From Ga0077555 sp050187415 (GTDB lineage Bacteria > Pseudomonadota > Alphaproteobacteria > Rhizobiales > Hyphomicrobiaceae), in assembly GCA_050187415.1 (NCBI GenBank), contig JBFWXN010000009.1:1-64000 (forward strand): 64,000 bases of DNA. Direction: 5' to 3'. The translations under genes and the position numbers were made by a program. Shown one piece after another: positions 36,122-44,641 of the stretch (positions are counted from its first letter, which is position 1; every line of letters starts with the position of its first letter). A model generated the notes under the pieces. That model was not told the DNA's origin. It saw nothing but the letters and a program-made list of their open reading frames with translations, and ran no database searches.

Positions 36122-36529
36122 CTAACCCTCGACCACGTAGAGCGAACGCTTCTCGAAAACCTCGAGCACCCGCTTCAACTCGTGCCCGCGCTTCAGGATC
36201 AGCCCCGTCGCGGCGATGACGCTGTATGCGCCCTGCTTGCGGGCATACCTGGGGTTCTTCTCGATGCGAAAGAGCGGCCACTCGCTGCTGCGTCGAAAGG
36301 CGGAAAATACGGCCTTCTCGCGTCCGAAATCGAGAGCGTAGTCGCGCCATTCTCCAGCGGCCACCTTGCGCCCGTAAACCGCCAGAATGTCGGCGAGCTC
36401 GCTTCGGTCGAACGTGATGACGGACGGCTCACGGCGGGCACTTGCGGGCGGCGACGAAAGGGACGCGGAGGCGCCTTGCAGGCTCGCCCCATGTCTGGGG
36501 CGAAAGACTATCGGCTCGCTGTCGCTCAA
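36122..36529 (-). CDS. DUF2794 family protein
   Basis: Conserved alphaproteobacterial protein of unknown function, 135 residues. The conserved part runs from about residue 38: ITFDRSELADILAVYGRKVAAGEWRDYALDF, then PLFRIEKNPRYARKQGAYSVIAATGLILKRGHEL. The start is a TTG at 36529 with GGGGAGG six bases upstream, which is better supported than any ATG. No membrane segment or catalytic motif is visible. Convergent with the GNAT gene. Confidence 0.85.
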   Translation of the reverse strand: MSDSEPIVFRPRHGASLQGASASLSSPPASARREPSVITFDRSELADILAVYGRKVAAGEWRDYALDFGREKAVFSAFRRSSEWPLFRIEKNPRYARKQGAYSVIAATGLILKRGHELKRVLEVFEKRSLYVVEG

Positions 36530-36713
36530 TGGTGCCTCCCCACGCCGTCGCTCCGTGGCAAAGAGATTACGCGACGCATCATCTGGCGCAACCTCAGAGA
36601 TCGTCAGTGCCCGCCAATCGGCGCCCTATGAGATAGTAACAAATTGTAATGAAAATCACGAAACAGCCATGAAGCGATCAAGGCCGGGCCGCATTCGCGC
36701 ATATACTTATCAT

Positions 36714-36808
36714 CATCGAGAACGGCCCGATCCTGTCCCCTGCCTCGGAACCCAGCCCCCCAAGCCCCTCCGAGGCTCTCTCTCCCAGGATCGGGCCGTT
36801 TTTCTTCC
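36714..36808 (+). ncRNA. Candidate small RNA 1 with C-rich exposed loop
   Basis: A perfect 15-bp stem (36721-36735 with 36786-36800) encloses a second 8-bp stem (36742-36749 with 36769-36776). The apical loop 36750-36768 reads ACCCAGCCCCCCAAGCCCC. The outer stem is followed directly by TTTTTCTT, as in an intrinsic terminator. TATACT at 36702-36707 would place a start about 36714, giving a short RNA that is almost entirely this structure. The C-rich loop could pair with G-rich ribosome-binding sites. No match to a named RNA family could be established by eye; a palindromic DNA element is the alternative. Confidence 0.55.
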
Positions 36809-36955
36809 TGATATCCAAGATCATTTGGGCGCCGGGGCCCACTCCGATGGTTCGTCGCCGCGCGCTCGAACCGCGTCGCGGCGCTGTGACGATACCCTCC
36901 TTTTGACAAGATCCCGACCTCCGGTCGCCGCAAACGGTCGCAATAGTCGGTGCCG

Positions 36956-37047
36956 TTGCCTCTGGATCCGGCCCTCGTGGGCAGGCTCTGGAACTCTCAG
37001 CCCCCCAGCCCCCCGGAGCTAACCGTGAGGGCCGGATCCAGAGGCAA
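36956..37047 (+). ncRNA. Candidate small RNA 2 / long hairpin with matching C-rich loop
   Basis: A perfect 21-bp stem (36956-36976 with 37027-37047) encloses an inner 7-bp stem with one G-U pair (36985-36991 with 37013-37019). The apical loop 36992-37012 contains CAGCCCCCCAGCCCC, sharing CAGCCCCCCA with hairpin 1. Unlike hairpin 1 no U-tract follows at once; the terminator at 37092-37118 could end the transcript. The plus strand is assumed from the terminator direction. Confidence 0.5.
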
Positions 37048-37091
37048 TCGCCCCCTGCCCTCACATTGCGCACATTCAATCCGCGGCGCCC

Positions 37092-37118
37092 GCCCGGCCG
37101 TCTTCTGCCGGGCATTTT
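37092..37118 (+). terminator. Intrinsic terminator between hairpin 2 and htpG
   Basis: GCCCGGC (37092-37098) pairs with GCCGGGC (37107-37113) across an 8-base loop and is followed by ATTTTCATTT. It would end any plus-strand transcript from the hairpin region and insulate htpG. Confidence 0.7.
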
Positions 37119-37135
37119 CATTTGGCAGAAAGACC

Positions 37136-37165
37136 CTTGATGCGAGGGCAGGACAGGCACTAAGT
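37136..37165 (+). promoter_or_regulatory. Candidate RpoH-type promoter of htpG
   Basis: CTTGAT at 37136-37141 and CTAAGT at 37160-37165, separated by 18 bases, resemble the alphaproteobacterial heat-shock pattern CTTG...CTATAT. It lies just after a terminator and about 100 bases before htpG, where a heat-shock promoter is expected. Confidence 0.45.
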
Positions 37166-37268
37166 CAGCCTGAAGTGGCGCTTCGCCAAGTCCACTCGTC
37201 GGTGCGGCACGTGCAGGCGGGACTGGCGGGCGACACACGTCGTTGCAAGCCATGGAGCCGCAATCCTC

Positions 37269-39203
37269 ATGCCTTCGGACGCCTCCCCGAATACTCCGAA
37301 TCCTTCGGCCGCCGCCGGCCAGCACGCCTTTCAGGCCGAGGTCTCCCGCCTACTCCAGTTGATGGTCCACTCGGTTTACACCGAGAAGGAAATCTTCCTC
37401 CGCGAACTCGTGTCGAACGCCTCCGACGCGTGCGACAAGCTCCGCTACGAGGCGATCGCCGCACCGGGGCTGATGGGCGACGACCAGCGATTGGCCATCA
37501 CCATCTCGATCGACAAGCCAGCGCGCCGTCTCGTCATAGCGGACAACGGCATCGGCATGAGCGAAGCCGAGCTGATCGACAATCTCGGCACCATCGCCCG
37601 CTCCGGCACACGCGCCTACCTCGATCGTCTGGCAGCCGATCCTCAAGGTGCCGCAAGCGGGCTGATCGGGCAGTTCGGTGTCGGTTTCTATTCGGCGTTC
37701 ATGGTCGCCGACCAAATCGAGGTGCTCAGTCGCCGCGCCGGTGCCGACGTCGCATTCCATTGGCAATCCGACGGCGGCAACGGTTTTTCAATCCGCCCCG
37801 CCTCGGCCGAGGAAGCGGCCGAGGTTTCCCGTGGCACGCGTGTCTCTCTGGTACTCAAGCCGGACGCTGATGCCTTCCTCGAACCCTACGAAATCGAACG
37901 CGTCGTCAAGACCTACTCGGACCACATCCTCTTTCCCGTCGAACTCGTCGGCGAGAACGCCGAGCGGCGCCAGCTCAACGCGGCGAGCGCCTTATGGCAG
38001 CGCTCGAAATCCGAGGTCGCGCCCGAGGCCTACGCCGAAGCCTATCGCGGCATCGCGCACGAGCCGGGAGAGCCGGCGCTCACGATCCACTACAAGGCCG
38101 AAGGCCGCCAGTCCTACGCGGTCCTGCTGTTCGTGCCCGGCGAGCGTCCGTTCGATCTGTTCGACGTCGAGCGCAAGGGCCGCGTGAAGCTCTATGTGCG
38201 CCGCGTCTACATCACCGACGATGCGGATCTGCTGCCGAGCTACCTGCGGTTCGTTCGTGGCGTCGTCGACAGCGAGGACGTGCCGCTCAATATCAGCCGC
38301 GAGATGCTCCAGAACAATCCTCAGGTCGCGCAGATCCGCCGGGCGCTGACGGGGCGCGTGCTGTCCGAGCTGGAGACGCTGGCGGAAAAGGACTCCGATC
38401 GGTTTGCCAAGGTCTGGGAAACGTTCGGTCCTGTGATGAAAGAGGGCATCTACGAGGAATTCGAGCGGCGCGACCAGCTTCTGAAGCTCGCCCGGTTCCG
38501 CTCGACTGCGGGGCCCGGATGGCGATCGCTAAACGACTATGTTGCCGGCATGCGGCCTGGACAGACCGAAATCTACTACCTCGCCGGCGACAATCTGGAC
38601 CGGCTGAAAGCGAGCCCGCAACTCGAGGCGGCCCTGGCGCGCGGCGTCGAGGTGCTGTTGCTTGCCGATCATGTCGACAGCTTCTGGACGACGCGCGGGC
38701 TCAAGTTCGAGGATAAGGCACTCACGTCGCTGACGCAGGGCGAGGCCGATCTCTCGGCGATCCCATATCTGGACGGCAAGGCGCCCGATGCCGACAGCGG
38801 CGATACAGGAGCACTCGTTACGGCGCTGAAAGCGGCGCTCGGCGATTTGGTGAGCGACGTGCGCGCATCGAAGCGCCTGGTTGCCTCGGCGGTCTGCCTC
38901 GTCGCCCCGGGGTCTGGACCGGATCTCGCTCTCGAACGATTGCTGAAGCACCGCGAGCAGGGGACCGGCCTGAAGCCGGTGCTCGAGGTCAACCCGTCGC
39001 ATCCTCTGCTGAGGGCAGTCGGCGAAAGTGCGTCCGCCAACCGCAATGACGAGGTCACCGACATTGCCGGACTACTGCTCGATCAGGCCCGCATCCTCGA
39101 CGGCGAGCTACCGGCCGATCCAGCCCAATTCGCCGAGCGTCTCAATCGCTTCGTGGCAAGGGGAATGAGCCGGCCCGACACCCCGAGCGACCGGTCGGAC
39201 TGA
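37269..39203 (+). CDS. htpG: Molecular chaperone HtpG (Hsp90)
   Basis: Cytoplasmic ATP-dependent chaperone dimer, 644 residues. The GHKL ATPase domain starts FQAEVSRLLQLMVHSVYTEKEIFLRELVSNASDA and has IADNGIGM and GQFGVGFYSAFMVAD. The middle domain contains RVYITDDADLLPSYLRFVRGVVDSEDVPLNISRE, and the C-terminal dimerisation domain is complete. The first 18 residues are an extra Ser/Pro/Ala-rich tail. The gene stands alone and is likely heat-induced. Confidence 0.96.
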   Translation: MPSDASPNTPNPSAAAGQHAFQAEVSRLLQLMVHSVYTEKEIFLRELVSNASDACDKLRYEAIAAPGLMGDDQRLAITISIDKPARRLVIADNGIGMSEAELIDNLGTIARSGTRAYLDRLAADPQGAASGLIGQFGVGFYSAFMVADQIEVLSRRAGADVAFHWQSDGGNGFSIRPASAEEAAEVSRGTRVSLVLKPDADAFLEPYEIERVVKTYSDHILFPVELVGENAERRQLNAASALWQRSKSEVAPEAYAEAYRGIAHEPGEPALTIHYKAEGRQSYAVLLFVPGERPFDLFDVERKGRVKLYVRRVYITDDADLLPSYLRFVRGVVDSEDVPLNISREMLQNNPQVAQIRRALTGRVLSELETLAEKDSDRFAKVWETFGPVMKEGIYEEFERRDQLLKLARFRSTAGPGWRSLNDYVAGMRPGQTEIYYLAGDNLDRLKASPQLEAALARGVEVLLLADHVDSFWTTRGLKFEDKALTSLTQGEADLSAIPYLDGKAPDADSGDTGALVTALKAALGDLVSDVRASKRLVASAVCLVAPGSGPDLALERLLKHREQGTGLKPVLEVNPSHPLLRAVGESASANRNDEVTDIAGLLLDQARILDGELPADPAQFAERLNRFVARGMSRPDTPSDRSD

Positions 39204-39313
39204 CGTTCTCCCGCGCAGAGCCCCTGCGGCGCGACCGATCGGTCCCCGGACGATACGGTGCCGCAGGTGGCCGGGCCATACCGAGGGTCGTCGGGCGAGA
39301 CCGAAACTCGACC

Positions 39314-39634
39314 TCAGAACAACTTGAGGCCGGGCGGAAGCGGCAGTCCCCCCGTCACCTCCTGCATGCGCTCCTGCATGGTGCTGTCGACCTTGGCGCG
39401 CGCGTCCTGATGCGCCGCAAGGATCAAATCCTCGACAATTTCCGCCTCGTCCGCCTTCAGCAGGCTCGGGTCGATACGCACGCCCCGCATCTCGCCCTTA
39501 CCGTTGAGCGTAACCTTGACCATGCCGGCGCCCGACTGACCCTCGATCTCCATCGCCGCAAGATCCTCCTGCAGCTGCTGCATTCGCTGCTGGATCTGGC
39601 CGGCTTGCTGCATCAGTTTCATCAGATCTTTCAC
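39314..39634 (-). CDS. ybaB: YbaB/EbfC nucleoid-associated protein
   Basis: Small DNA-binding dimer, 106 residues. Start is a GTG at 39634 with GGAG seven bases upstream, giving the usual beginning (V)KDLMKLMQQAGQIQQRMQQLQEDL. The core VKVTLNGKGEMRGVRIDPSLL and the C-terminus GGLPLPPGLKLF are typical. It lies 90 bp after dnaX on the same strand, the standard dnaX-ybaB order. recR, often third, is absent because htpG follows in the opposite direction. Confidence 0.94.
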   Translation of the reverse strand: MKDLMKLMQQAGQIQQRMQQLQEDLAAMEIEGQSGAGMVKVTLNGKGEMRGVRIDPSLLKADEAEIVEDLILAAHQDARAKVDSTMQERMQEVTGGLPLPPGLKLF

Positions 39635-39724
39635 GTCAACGCTCCATGTGCGGGTGGCGCCGATCTGGATCGGCAATTTATGGCGGCGGGTTCGGAATGC
39701 GCATGACCCTAAAGATCCTGCGCC

Positions 39725-41611
39725 TTAGCCCGTGGCCTTTTCGTCGTCGTCCATCGGCACGCTCGCTGTTCGCAGCGTCGTGATTTTGGCGTTCGGAAAC
39801 TGCTGCAGCAGCCCGGCCAGAGCCTCATGTTTCTTGAGCGCTTCGAGTTCGGCGGCGTCTTGCGCGCGCCGCACCGCGCCGATCGTGGGAGCACCCGCCT
39901 GGCGAGAAACCGCGACCATCCAGCGCCGGCCCGTCCACTTGTTGAGCTTCTCACGGAGCTCGTTGGCGATTTCAGCAGGCGCCCCGGCCAGTAGCGCCAA
40001 CTCGATCGCCCCGCCGGCATCGAACTTCACGAGACTGACATGCTCCTCGAGGTGCACTTTCAGCCGCGCGTCCCGGTGCTTGCCCGCAACTGCAACCACT
40101 TGTTCGAAAGTTCGTGGATCGTCAAACTTGACCGCCGCTGATGGTGAGGCCTCTGGGCTGTCCTCGTCCAGGATCTCTGGATCGTAGGGATCGGCCTCCG
40201 GCGTCGAGCCGTAGTCCTCGAGGCTCGATGGCGGTGGAGGCTCGTGGCTCGCCTCGGTTTGGACGCCAGACGGTGCTGCCGATTGAGCGTGGTCGCGCGC
40301 GACATTCAGTGGCCCCCTTGCCTCGCCCGGGGCGCGTTCGCCTGTATCACGAGGCGATGCGCGGCGGCCAACGGCGCCCCCGCCCAAGGTCCTGATGATA
40401 TCTTCCGGCGACGGCAAGTCGGCGGCATGCGCAATCCGGATGAGAACCATCTCCGCAGCCGAATGCGCGCTGGGCGCCCGTCCGGCTTCGTCCAGCCCCT
40501 TGAGCAGCATCGACCAGCCACGCGACAGCACGGCGGTCGAAACGGTTGCGGCGAGTGCTGCGGCGCGCCGCCTCTCCTCGGCCGACAGGCCTTCGCCCGC
40601 AGCCTGCTCGCCGGCAACCCGGACGCGCGTCGCCACGTGTACGGCTTCGCCGAGATCGGCGAGGGTCTGGATCGGATCGGCCCCGTCGCTGTGCAGCGAG
40701 CCGAACACTTGCAACGCCCCTGCCGCGTCGCCCGAGAACAGCAGTTCGAGAAGATCGAACAGCCGCCCCCGGTCGGCGAGACCGAGCATGGCGCGCACGC
40801 CGCTTTCGGTGACGGTCCCGGAGCCCATGGCGATCGCCTGATCGAGCACGGAAAGTCCGTCGCGTACCGAGCCGCCTGCCGCGCGCGCGATCAGCGCCAG
40901 CGCCTCGTCCTCGGCCTTGGCGCCCTCCTGATCGACAATCCTGGAGAAATGTGCGGCGAGCAGTGGCACGTCCACGCGGCGCAGATCGAACCGCTGACAA
41001 CGCGACAGCACCGTGACAGGAACCTTGCGGATTTCCGTGGTCGCGAAGATGAACTTGACGTGGGGCGGCGGTTCTTCGAGCGTCTTCAGAAGGGCGTTGA
41101 ACGCGCCCTTCGAGAGCATGTGGACCTCGTCGATGATGAACACCTTGTAGCGGGCAACCATCGGCTTGTAGCGCGCGCTCTCGATGATCTCGCGCATGTT
41201 GTCGACGCCGGTGTTCGACGCGGCGTCCATCTCGACCACATCCGGATGCCGGCTCTCGATGATCTGCCCGCAATGGCGTCCCGGCGTGGCGAGATCGATC
41301 GACGGGCGATCGACGCCGTCTGCATCGGTGTAGTTGAGCGCGCGCGCCAGGATGCGCGCCGTCGTCGTTTTACCAACGCCCCTGACGCCGGTCAGCATGT
41401 AAGCCTGTGCGATCCGTTCGGTGGCAAACGCGTTGCGCAACGTCGTCACCATCGCGTCCTGGCCGATCAGGTCGTCGAAAGTCTGCGGCCGGTATTTGCG
41501 CGCGAGCACCACATATCCGGACGAGGCCGGTCCGGATGAGGATATTCCCGGGGGCATGTCCCCGAACAAACCTGGACCGGAACTTGCGGGTATATCGTCG
41601 CTGTCGCTCAT
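39725..41611 (-). CDS. dnaX: DNA polymerase III subunit tau/gamma
   Basis: Clamp-loader ATPase, 628 residues. Walker A GVRGVGKTTTAR, DEVHMLS, sensor-1 FATTEIRKVPVTVLSRCQ and sensor-2 GGSVRDGLSVLDQA are present. The zinc module is degenerate: only one Cys (GRHCGQ) remains visible where E. coli has four. Domain III and a Pro/Asp-rich linker (around residues 440-500) lead to a tau-specific C-terminal domain. The ATG at 41611 is preferred; an upstream in-frame ATG at 41704 would add a basic leader. Confidence 0.95.
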   Translation of the reverse strand: MSDSDDIPASSGPGLFGDMPPGISSSGPASSGYVVLARKYRPQTFDDLIGQDAMVTTLRNAFATERIAQAYMLTGVRGVGKTTTARILARALNYTDADGVDRPSIDLATPGRHCGQIIESRHPDVVEMDAASNTGVDNMREIIESARYKPMVARYKVFIIDEVHMLSKGAFNALLKTLEEPPPHVKFIFATTEIRKVPVTVLSRCQRFDLRRVDVPLLAAHFSRIVDQEGAKAEDEALALIARAAGGSVRDGLSVLDQAIAMGSGTVTESGVRAMLGLADRGRLFDLLELLFSGDAAGALQVFGSLHSDGADPIQTLADLGEAVHVATRVRVAGEQAAGEGLSAEERRRAAALAATVSTAVLSRGWSMLLKGLDEAGRAPSAHSAAEMVLIRIAHAADLPSPEDIIRTLGGGAVGRRASPRDTGERAPGEARGPLNVARDHAQSAAPSGVQTEASHEPPPPSSLEDYGSTPEADPYDPEILDEDSPEASPSAAVKFDDPRTFEQVVAVAGKHRDARLKVHLEEHVSLVKFDAGGAIELALLAGAPAEIANELREKLNKWTGRRWMVAVSRQAGAPTIGAVRRAQDAAELEALKKHEALAGLLQQFPNAKITTLRTASVPMDDDEKATG

Positions 41612-41767
41612 GGTCGCAACGCTGGCCTCCGGGCCTCGCGCGGCAGCAGCGCCGCCACCCGTCAGTACGCGGGAGTAGCCCCTGCCCTTGGCCTTTCGGG
41701 CCAAAGCGCTTCCCTCACTGGCAATCGATTTTGCGCGACCGCCATGGGCCGTCGAGGGCTCGAAATT

Positions 41768-41864
41768 GAGAGGTTGGACGGCGACCCGAATCCTGATCGT
41801 TAGGGCTGCTTCCTTCCGGACCTGACCCGGTTGGCGAGGGACGCGCCCGCCGCCAACCTCCCGG
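41768..41864 (-). ncRNA. ffs: Signal recognition particle RNA (4.5S, small SRP)
   Basis: The conserved Ffh-binding core CAGGTCCGGAAGGAAGCA lies on the minus strand at 41807-41824. The outer stem is formed by GAGGTTGGCGG near the 5' end (41850-41860) and CCGTCCAACCTC near the 3' end (41770-41781). It is immediately upstream of dnaX on the same strand, the common ffs-dnaX order. Ends are approximate. Confidence 0.93.
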
Positions 41865-41987
41865 CACCTACTTAAGCGAGTGTGCGCCGCCCCGCAACGC
41901 CTTCCCCGTCACGCCGGGCAAAAAGACCGGCGGCCCCCCTGCGAGAGTGTCGCCGCCCCAACGACGTTGACGAGGCCCGTCAACTTC

Positions 41988-43511
41988 TTATCGCAGCGCC
42001 CGCATCAGCCAGAGCGCGATGTCGGGGAAGAAAAACAAGCCGAGCAGCACGAGACACTGGATCACCATGTAGTCGGCCATGCCACGGTAGATCGTCCCGA
42101 GCGACCACTGTGGAACGACGTTTCTCAGGTAGTAGGCCGACATGGCCACCGGCGGGCTTAGGAATGCGGTCTGCAGGTTGACGGCCACCAACGTGCCGAA
42201 CCAGATCAACAGTTCCAGCTTCGTCATGCCCTCGAACTTCAGCCGCTCGACTACCGGCATGAAGATCGGCAGGAACACGAGGATGATCGCGGGCCACTCG
42301 AACGGCCACCCCAGCACGAAGATGAGAACCATGATGAGCGCCAGCTTCCAGGCGTCATCGAGCGGTAGCGAGATCAGCGTGTTCGTAATGACGGTCGCGG
42401 TGCCGAGCTTGGTGAACACCGCACCGAACACGTTCGATGCGACCGCCAGGAACAGCACCATGGCCGACGTCGTCATCGTGCCGACGCAGGCATTCTTGAA
42501 GCTCTCGAAATCCAGGCGATTGTAGAGCAGCGCCAGCAGCGCCGCGCCGAACGCACCGCAGGATGCCGCCTCGGTCGGCGTGGCAAGCCCGCCGAGAATC
42601 GTCCCGAGCGTGAAGCCGATCAGTGCGCTGAGGGGCGCGATGCCGAGCATCACCGCCCGGAAGTAGAGGCTCTTCACGTAGGCGTAGGCAGCCAGGGCCG
42701 CCAGGACAACGCTCGGGATCGCCCACCCGAGAGGCGGCGCCTTCGTCACGATGGCGTTCGAAACAGAGTAGGCCAGAAGTGCCGCGATAATCGTTACGCA
42801 CAGGAAGCCCAGCAGCACGACCGGTGCGCCAACGCGCTCCGTCGTCATGGCCTCATAGGCTTCCTTGCGCTCGTCCATCGTCATGGCCGGACCGAGCGAT
42901 GGATTGAGAACGCTTCGGCCGAGTGTGTAGGCGATGTAGATGAGCGCCAGCAGGAGGCCTGGTCCCATAGATGCGGAATAGAGCAGGTTGACGGGAATGC
43001 CCATGGTCGGTCCCATCACCACCAGCATGACGCTCGGCGGAATGAGGATACCGAGCGTGCCGCCGGCCGCGATCGCGCCGGAGGACAGGCGGCCGTCGTA
43101 GCCCGCCTTTATCATCATCGGAGCGGCCATGATGCCGAGCACCGTGACGGCGGCGCCGACGATACCGGTCGCCATCGCGAAAATCGTCGCCGTCAGGATG
43201 ACGGCCAGATAGAGCGAGCCCCGGACGGGGGCGAGCAAACTTCGCAACGCTCCGAACAGGCGCTCCATCAGGCCCGCCTGCTCGGTCATGTAGCCCATGA
43301 AAATAAAAAGCGGCACGGCCGGAAGGATCTCGTCCTTCATCGTGCCCCAGATCTGCAGATAGGCAAGATCGAACGTCTGCGCGAAGCCGAGGCCGAGGCC
43401 GCCGAAGACAATGGCGAGAAACAACAGCGTGAACGAGATCGGGAAACCGATGAATATCACCGCCACCATGCCAAACAGCATAATGGCGCCAAGGATTTCA
43501 TTGGGACTCAT
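41988..43511 (-). CDS. dctM: TRAP transporter large permease (DctM-like)
   Basis: Twelve-helix or more inner-membrane Na+-coupled transport subunit, 507 residues. Family hallmarks include FIFMGYMTEQAG, GATG-type segment ATIFAMATGIVGAAVTVLG, AAGGTLGILIPPSVMLVVMG and GGLATPTEAASCGAFGA. It lies three bases after the small permease stop. Length is at the long end because of an inserted loop near residues 205-260, as in the TRAP group often linked to C4-dicarboxylate or mannitol/chloroaromatic-type substrates. No solute-binding protein gene is in the window. Confidence 0.93.
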   Translation of the reverse strand: MSPNEILGAIMLFGMVAVIFIGFPISFTLLFLAIVFGGLGLGFAQTFDLAYLQIWGTMKDEILPAVPLFIFMGYMTEQAGLMERLFGALRSLLAPVRGSLYLAVILTATIFAMATGIVGAAVTVLGIMAAPMMIKAGYDGRLSSGAIAAGGTLGILIPPSVMLVVMGPTMGIPVNLLYSASMGPGLLLALIYIAYTLGRSVLNPSLGPAMTMDERKEAYEAMTTERVGAPVVLLGFLCVTIIAALLAYSVSNAIVTKAPPLGWAIPSVVLAALAAYAYVKSLYFRAVMLGIAPLSALIGFTLGTILGGLATPTEAASCGAFGAALLALLYNRLDFESFKNACVGTMTTSAMVLFLAVASNVFGAVFTKLGTATVITNTLISLPLDDAWKLALIMVLIFVLGWPFEWPAIILVFLPIFMPVVERLKFEGMTKLELLIWFGTLVAVNLQTAFLSPPVAMSAYYLRNVVPQWSLGTIYRGMADYMVIQCLVLLGLFFFPDIALWLMRALR

Positions 43512-43514
43512 GGA

Positions 43515-44069
43515 CTAGACCTCGATCTTCTCGTGCTCGACGAGGAACTGGCCCGTCTTTGCCGCCCACAGGCTTTTCATCAGTTCGGAGACGCCCTGCA
43601 GAAACAACATTGCGAAGGCGAGTGGAATAATCGCGCGCAGCGGCCAGATGATCGGCTGCCACGCACCTGAATTGGAGCGCTCGTCGATGGACATCGAATA
43701 GAGGAAGTCGTCCCAGCTCGAGAAGGCCAGGACAGCCATGGTGGGCAGGAAGAAGACGATGAAGGCGATGCTGTCGATCCGGCCCTTGGTCTTGCTCGAG
43801 AAGCCGTCCCACAGCATGTCCGTTCGAACGTGGGCACCCTTGAGCAGGGCGTAGGCGCTACCGAGCATGAAGAGCGCGCCGAAGACCATGGTCGTCACGT
43901 CGAGCGCCCAGACGGTGGGATCCGACAGGGCGTAGCGACTGATAACCTCATAGACGTTCGGCACGATCAGGATGGGAACCAAGACGCATGCGAGCGCGAT
44001 GCCGACATGCTCGGTGATCCAGTCGATGGTTCGGATGGTGCCTAGATAGGCAGGTGATGGCTGCACCAC
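43515..44069 (-). CDS. dctQ: TRAP transporter small permease (DctQ-like)
   Basis: Four-helix membrane subunit, 184 residues. Helices at about residues 20-40, 55-75, 95-118 and 145-170; NVYEVISRYALSDPTVWALDVTTMVFGALFMLGSAYALLKGAHVRTDMLWD is characteristic of DctQ. It precedes and is co-transcribed with dctM. A DctP gene would be expected upstream, but the next 570 bp contain none. Confidence 0.9.
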   Translation of the reverse strand: MVQPSPAYLGTIRTIDWITEHVGIALACVLVPILIVPNVYEVISRYALSDPTVWALDVTTMVFGALFMLGSAYALLKGAHVRTDMLWDGFSSKTKGRIDSIAFIVFFLPTMAVLAFSSWDDFLYSMSIDERSNSGAWQPIIWPLRAIIPLAFAMLFLQGVSELMKSLWAAKTGQFLVEHEKIEV

Positions 44070-44641
44070 GGTCCTCCCCCGAGGAAGATTGGTTGGGACG
44101 GCGTTTTCGTCTCGTAACGCTCGCGGAGGCTCGGCCCGTCTTTGCCACCCTCGCGCAAGAAAACAACCGGACCGCGCAGGGCGCGAAAGCCGGCGTCGTT
44201 CAGGTTACTTGCCGGCCCGGTAACACGTCGCGCACAACGCGTAAGCCAGATCGCAGAACGACTTCGTCGGCGCTGAGAACGCAGCGTGTCTGCCCCAACG
44301 TCGTCAATCCGACATTACGTTGCCTCCAATTCGAACATTTCACGAAATCAGCACGGGACCAACGCAAAGGTCAATCGGGATGACGAAAGGTAACCTTGAA
44401 TTTGAGCCAAAAGACCCATCGCGATCGGGAGCAGCATCAACTCCGTCGGCCGGGCACCTCGAGGAATTGCGAGGACAGCGCGTCGATTGGCGCATGCAAC
44501 TCGAGCGTCGTTGGCGCATCGGCCGAGCGCCCGCTCGGGTGCCGCCCTGCCCGGCTTGGTCGTCGGCGCGCGACGTCGGATGACGAACCGCTAACGTCGC
44601 GCCTATAGTTTGCGCAAAATCCGCACCTGGAAGGACACGCG
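44070..44641. other. 570-bp interval between TRAP genes and nudC
   Basis: Divergent promoter region. A plus-strand frame at 44380-44583 (67 residues, starting MTKGNLEFEPKDPS) has a weak AAAGG upstream and no recognisable family; I do not call it a gene. TTTGCGCAAA near 44608-44617 is a 10-bp palindrome just before nudC, and GGAAGGA follows as its ribosome site. Nothing else was seen. Confidence 0.4.

Larger units (their letters stand above)
36530..37268. other. 740-bp non-coding region with two related C-loop hairpins
   Basis: No convincing protein gene. From left to right it holds an AT-rich stretch (about 36630-36720) with a possible -10 element TATACT at 36702-36707, hairpin 1 (36721-36805), a spacer, a TTGACA at 36903-36908 without clear -10, hairpin 2 (36956-37047), an intrinsic terminator (37092-37118) and a candidate htpG promoter (37136-37165). 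The two hairpins share architecture and loop sequence and are annotated separately. Confidence 0.7.

Noticed and set aside
36903..36908. TTGACA as a -35 element for hairpin 2
   Set aside because: No -10 hexamer at an acceptable distance.
39224..39266. CTGCGGC/GCCGCAG inverted repeat between htpG and ybaB as a terminator
   Set aside because: The loop is about 29 bases and no U-tract follows on either strand.
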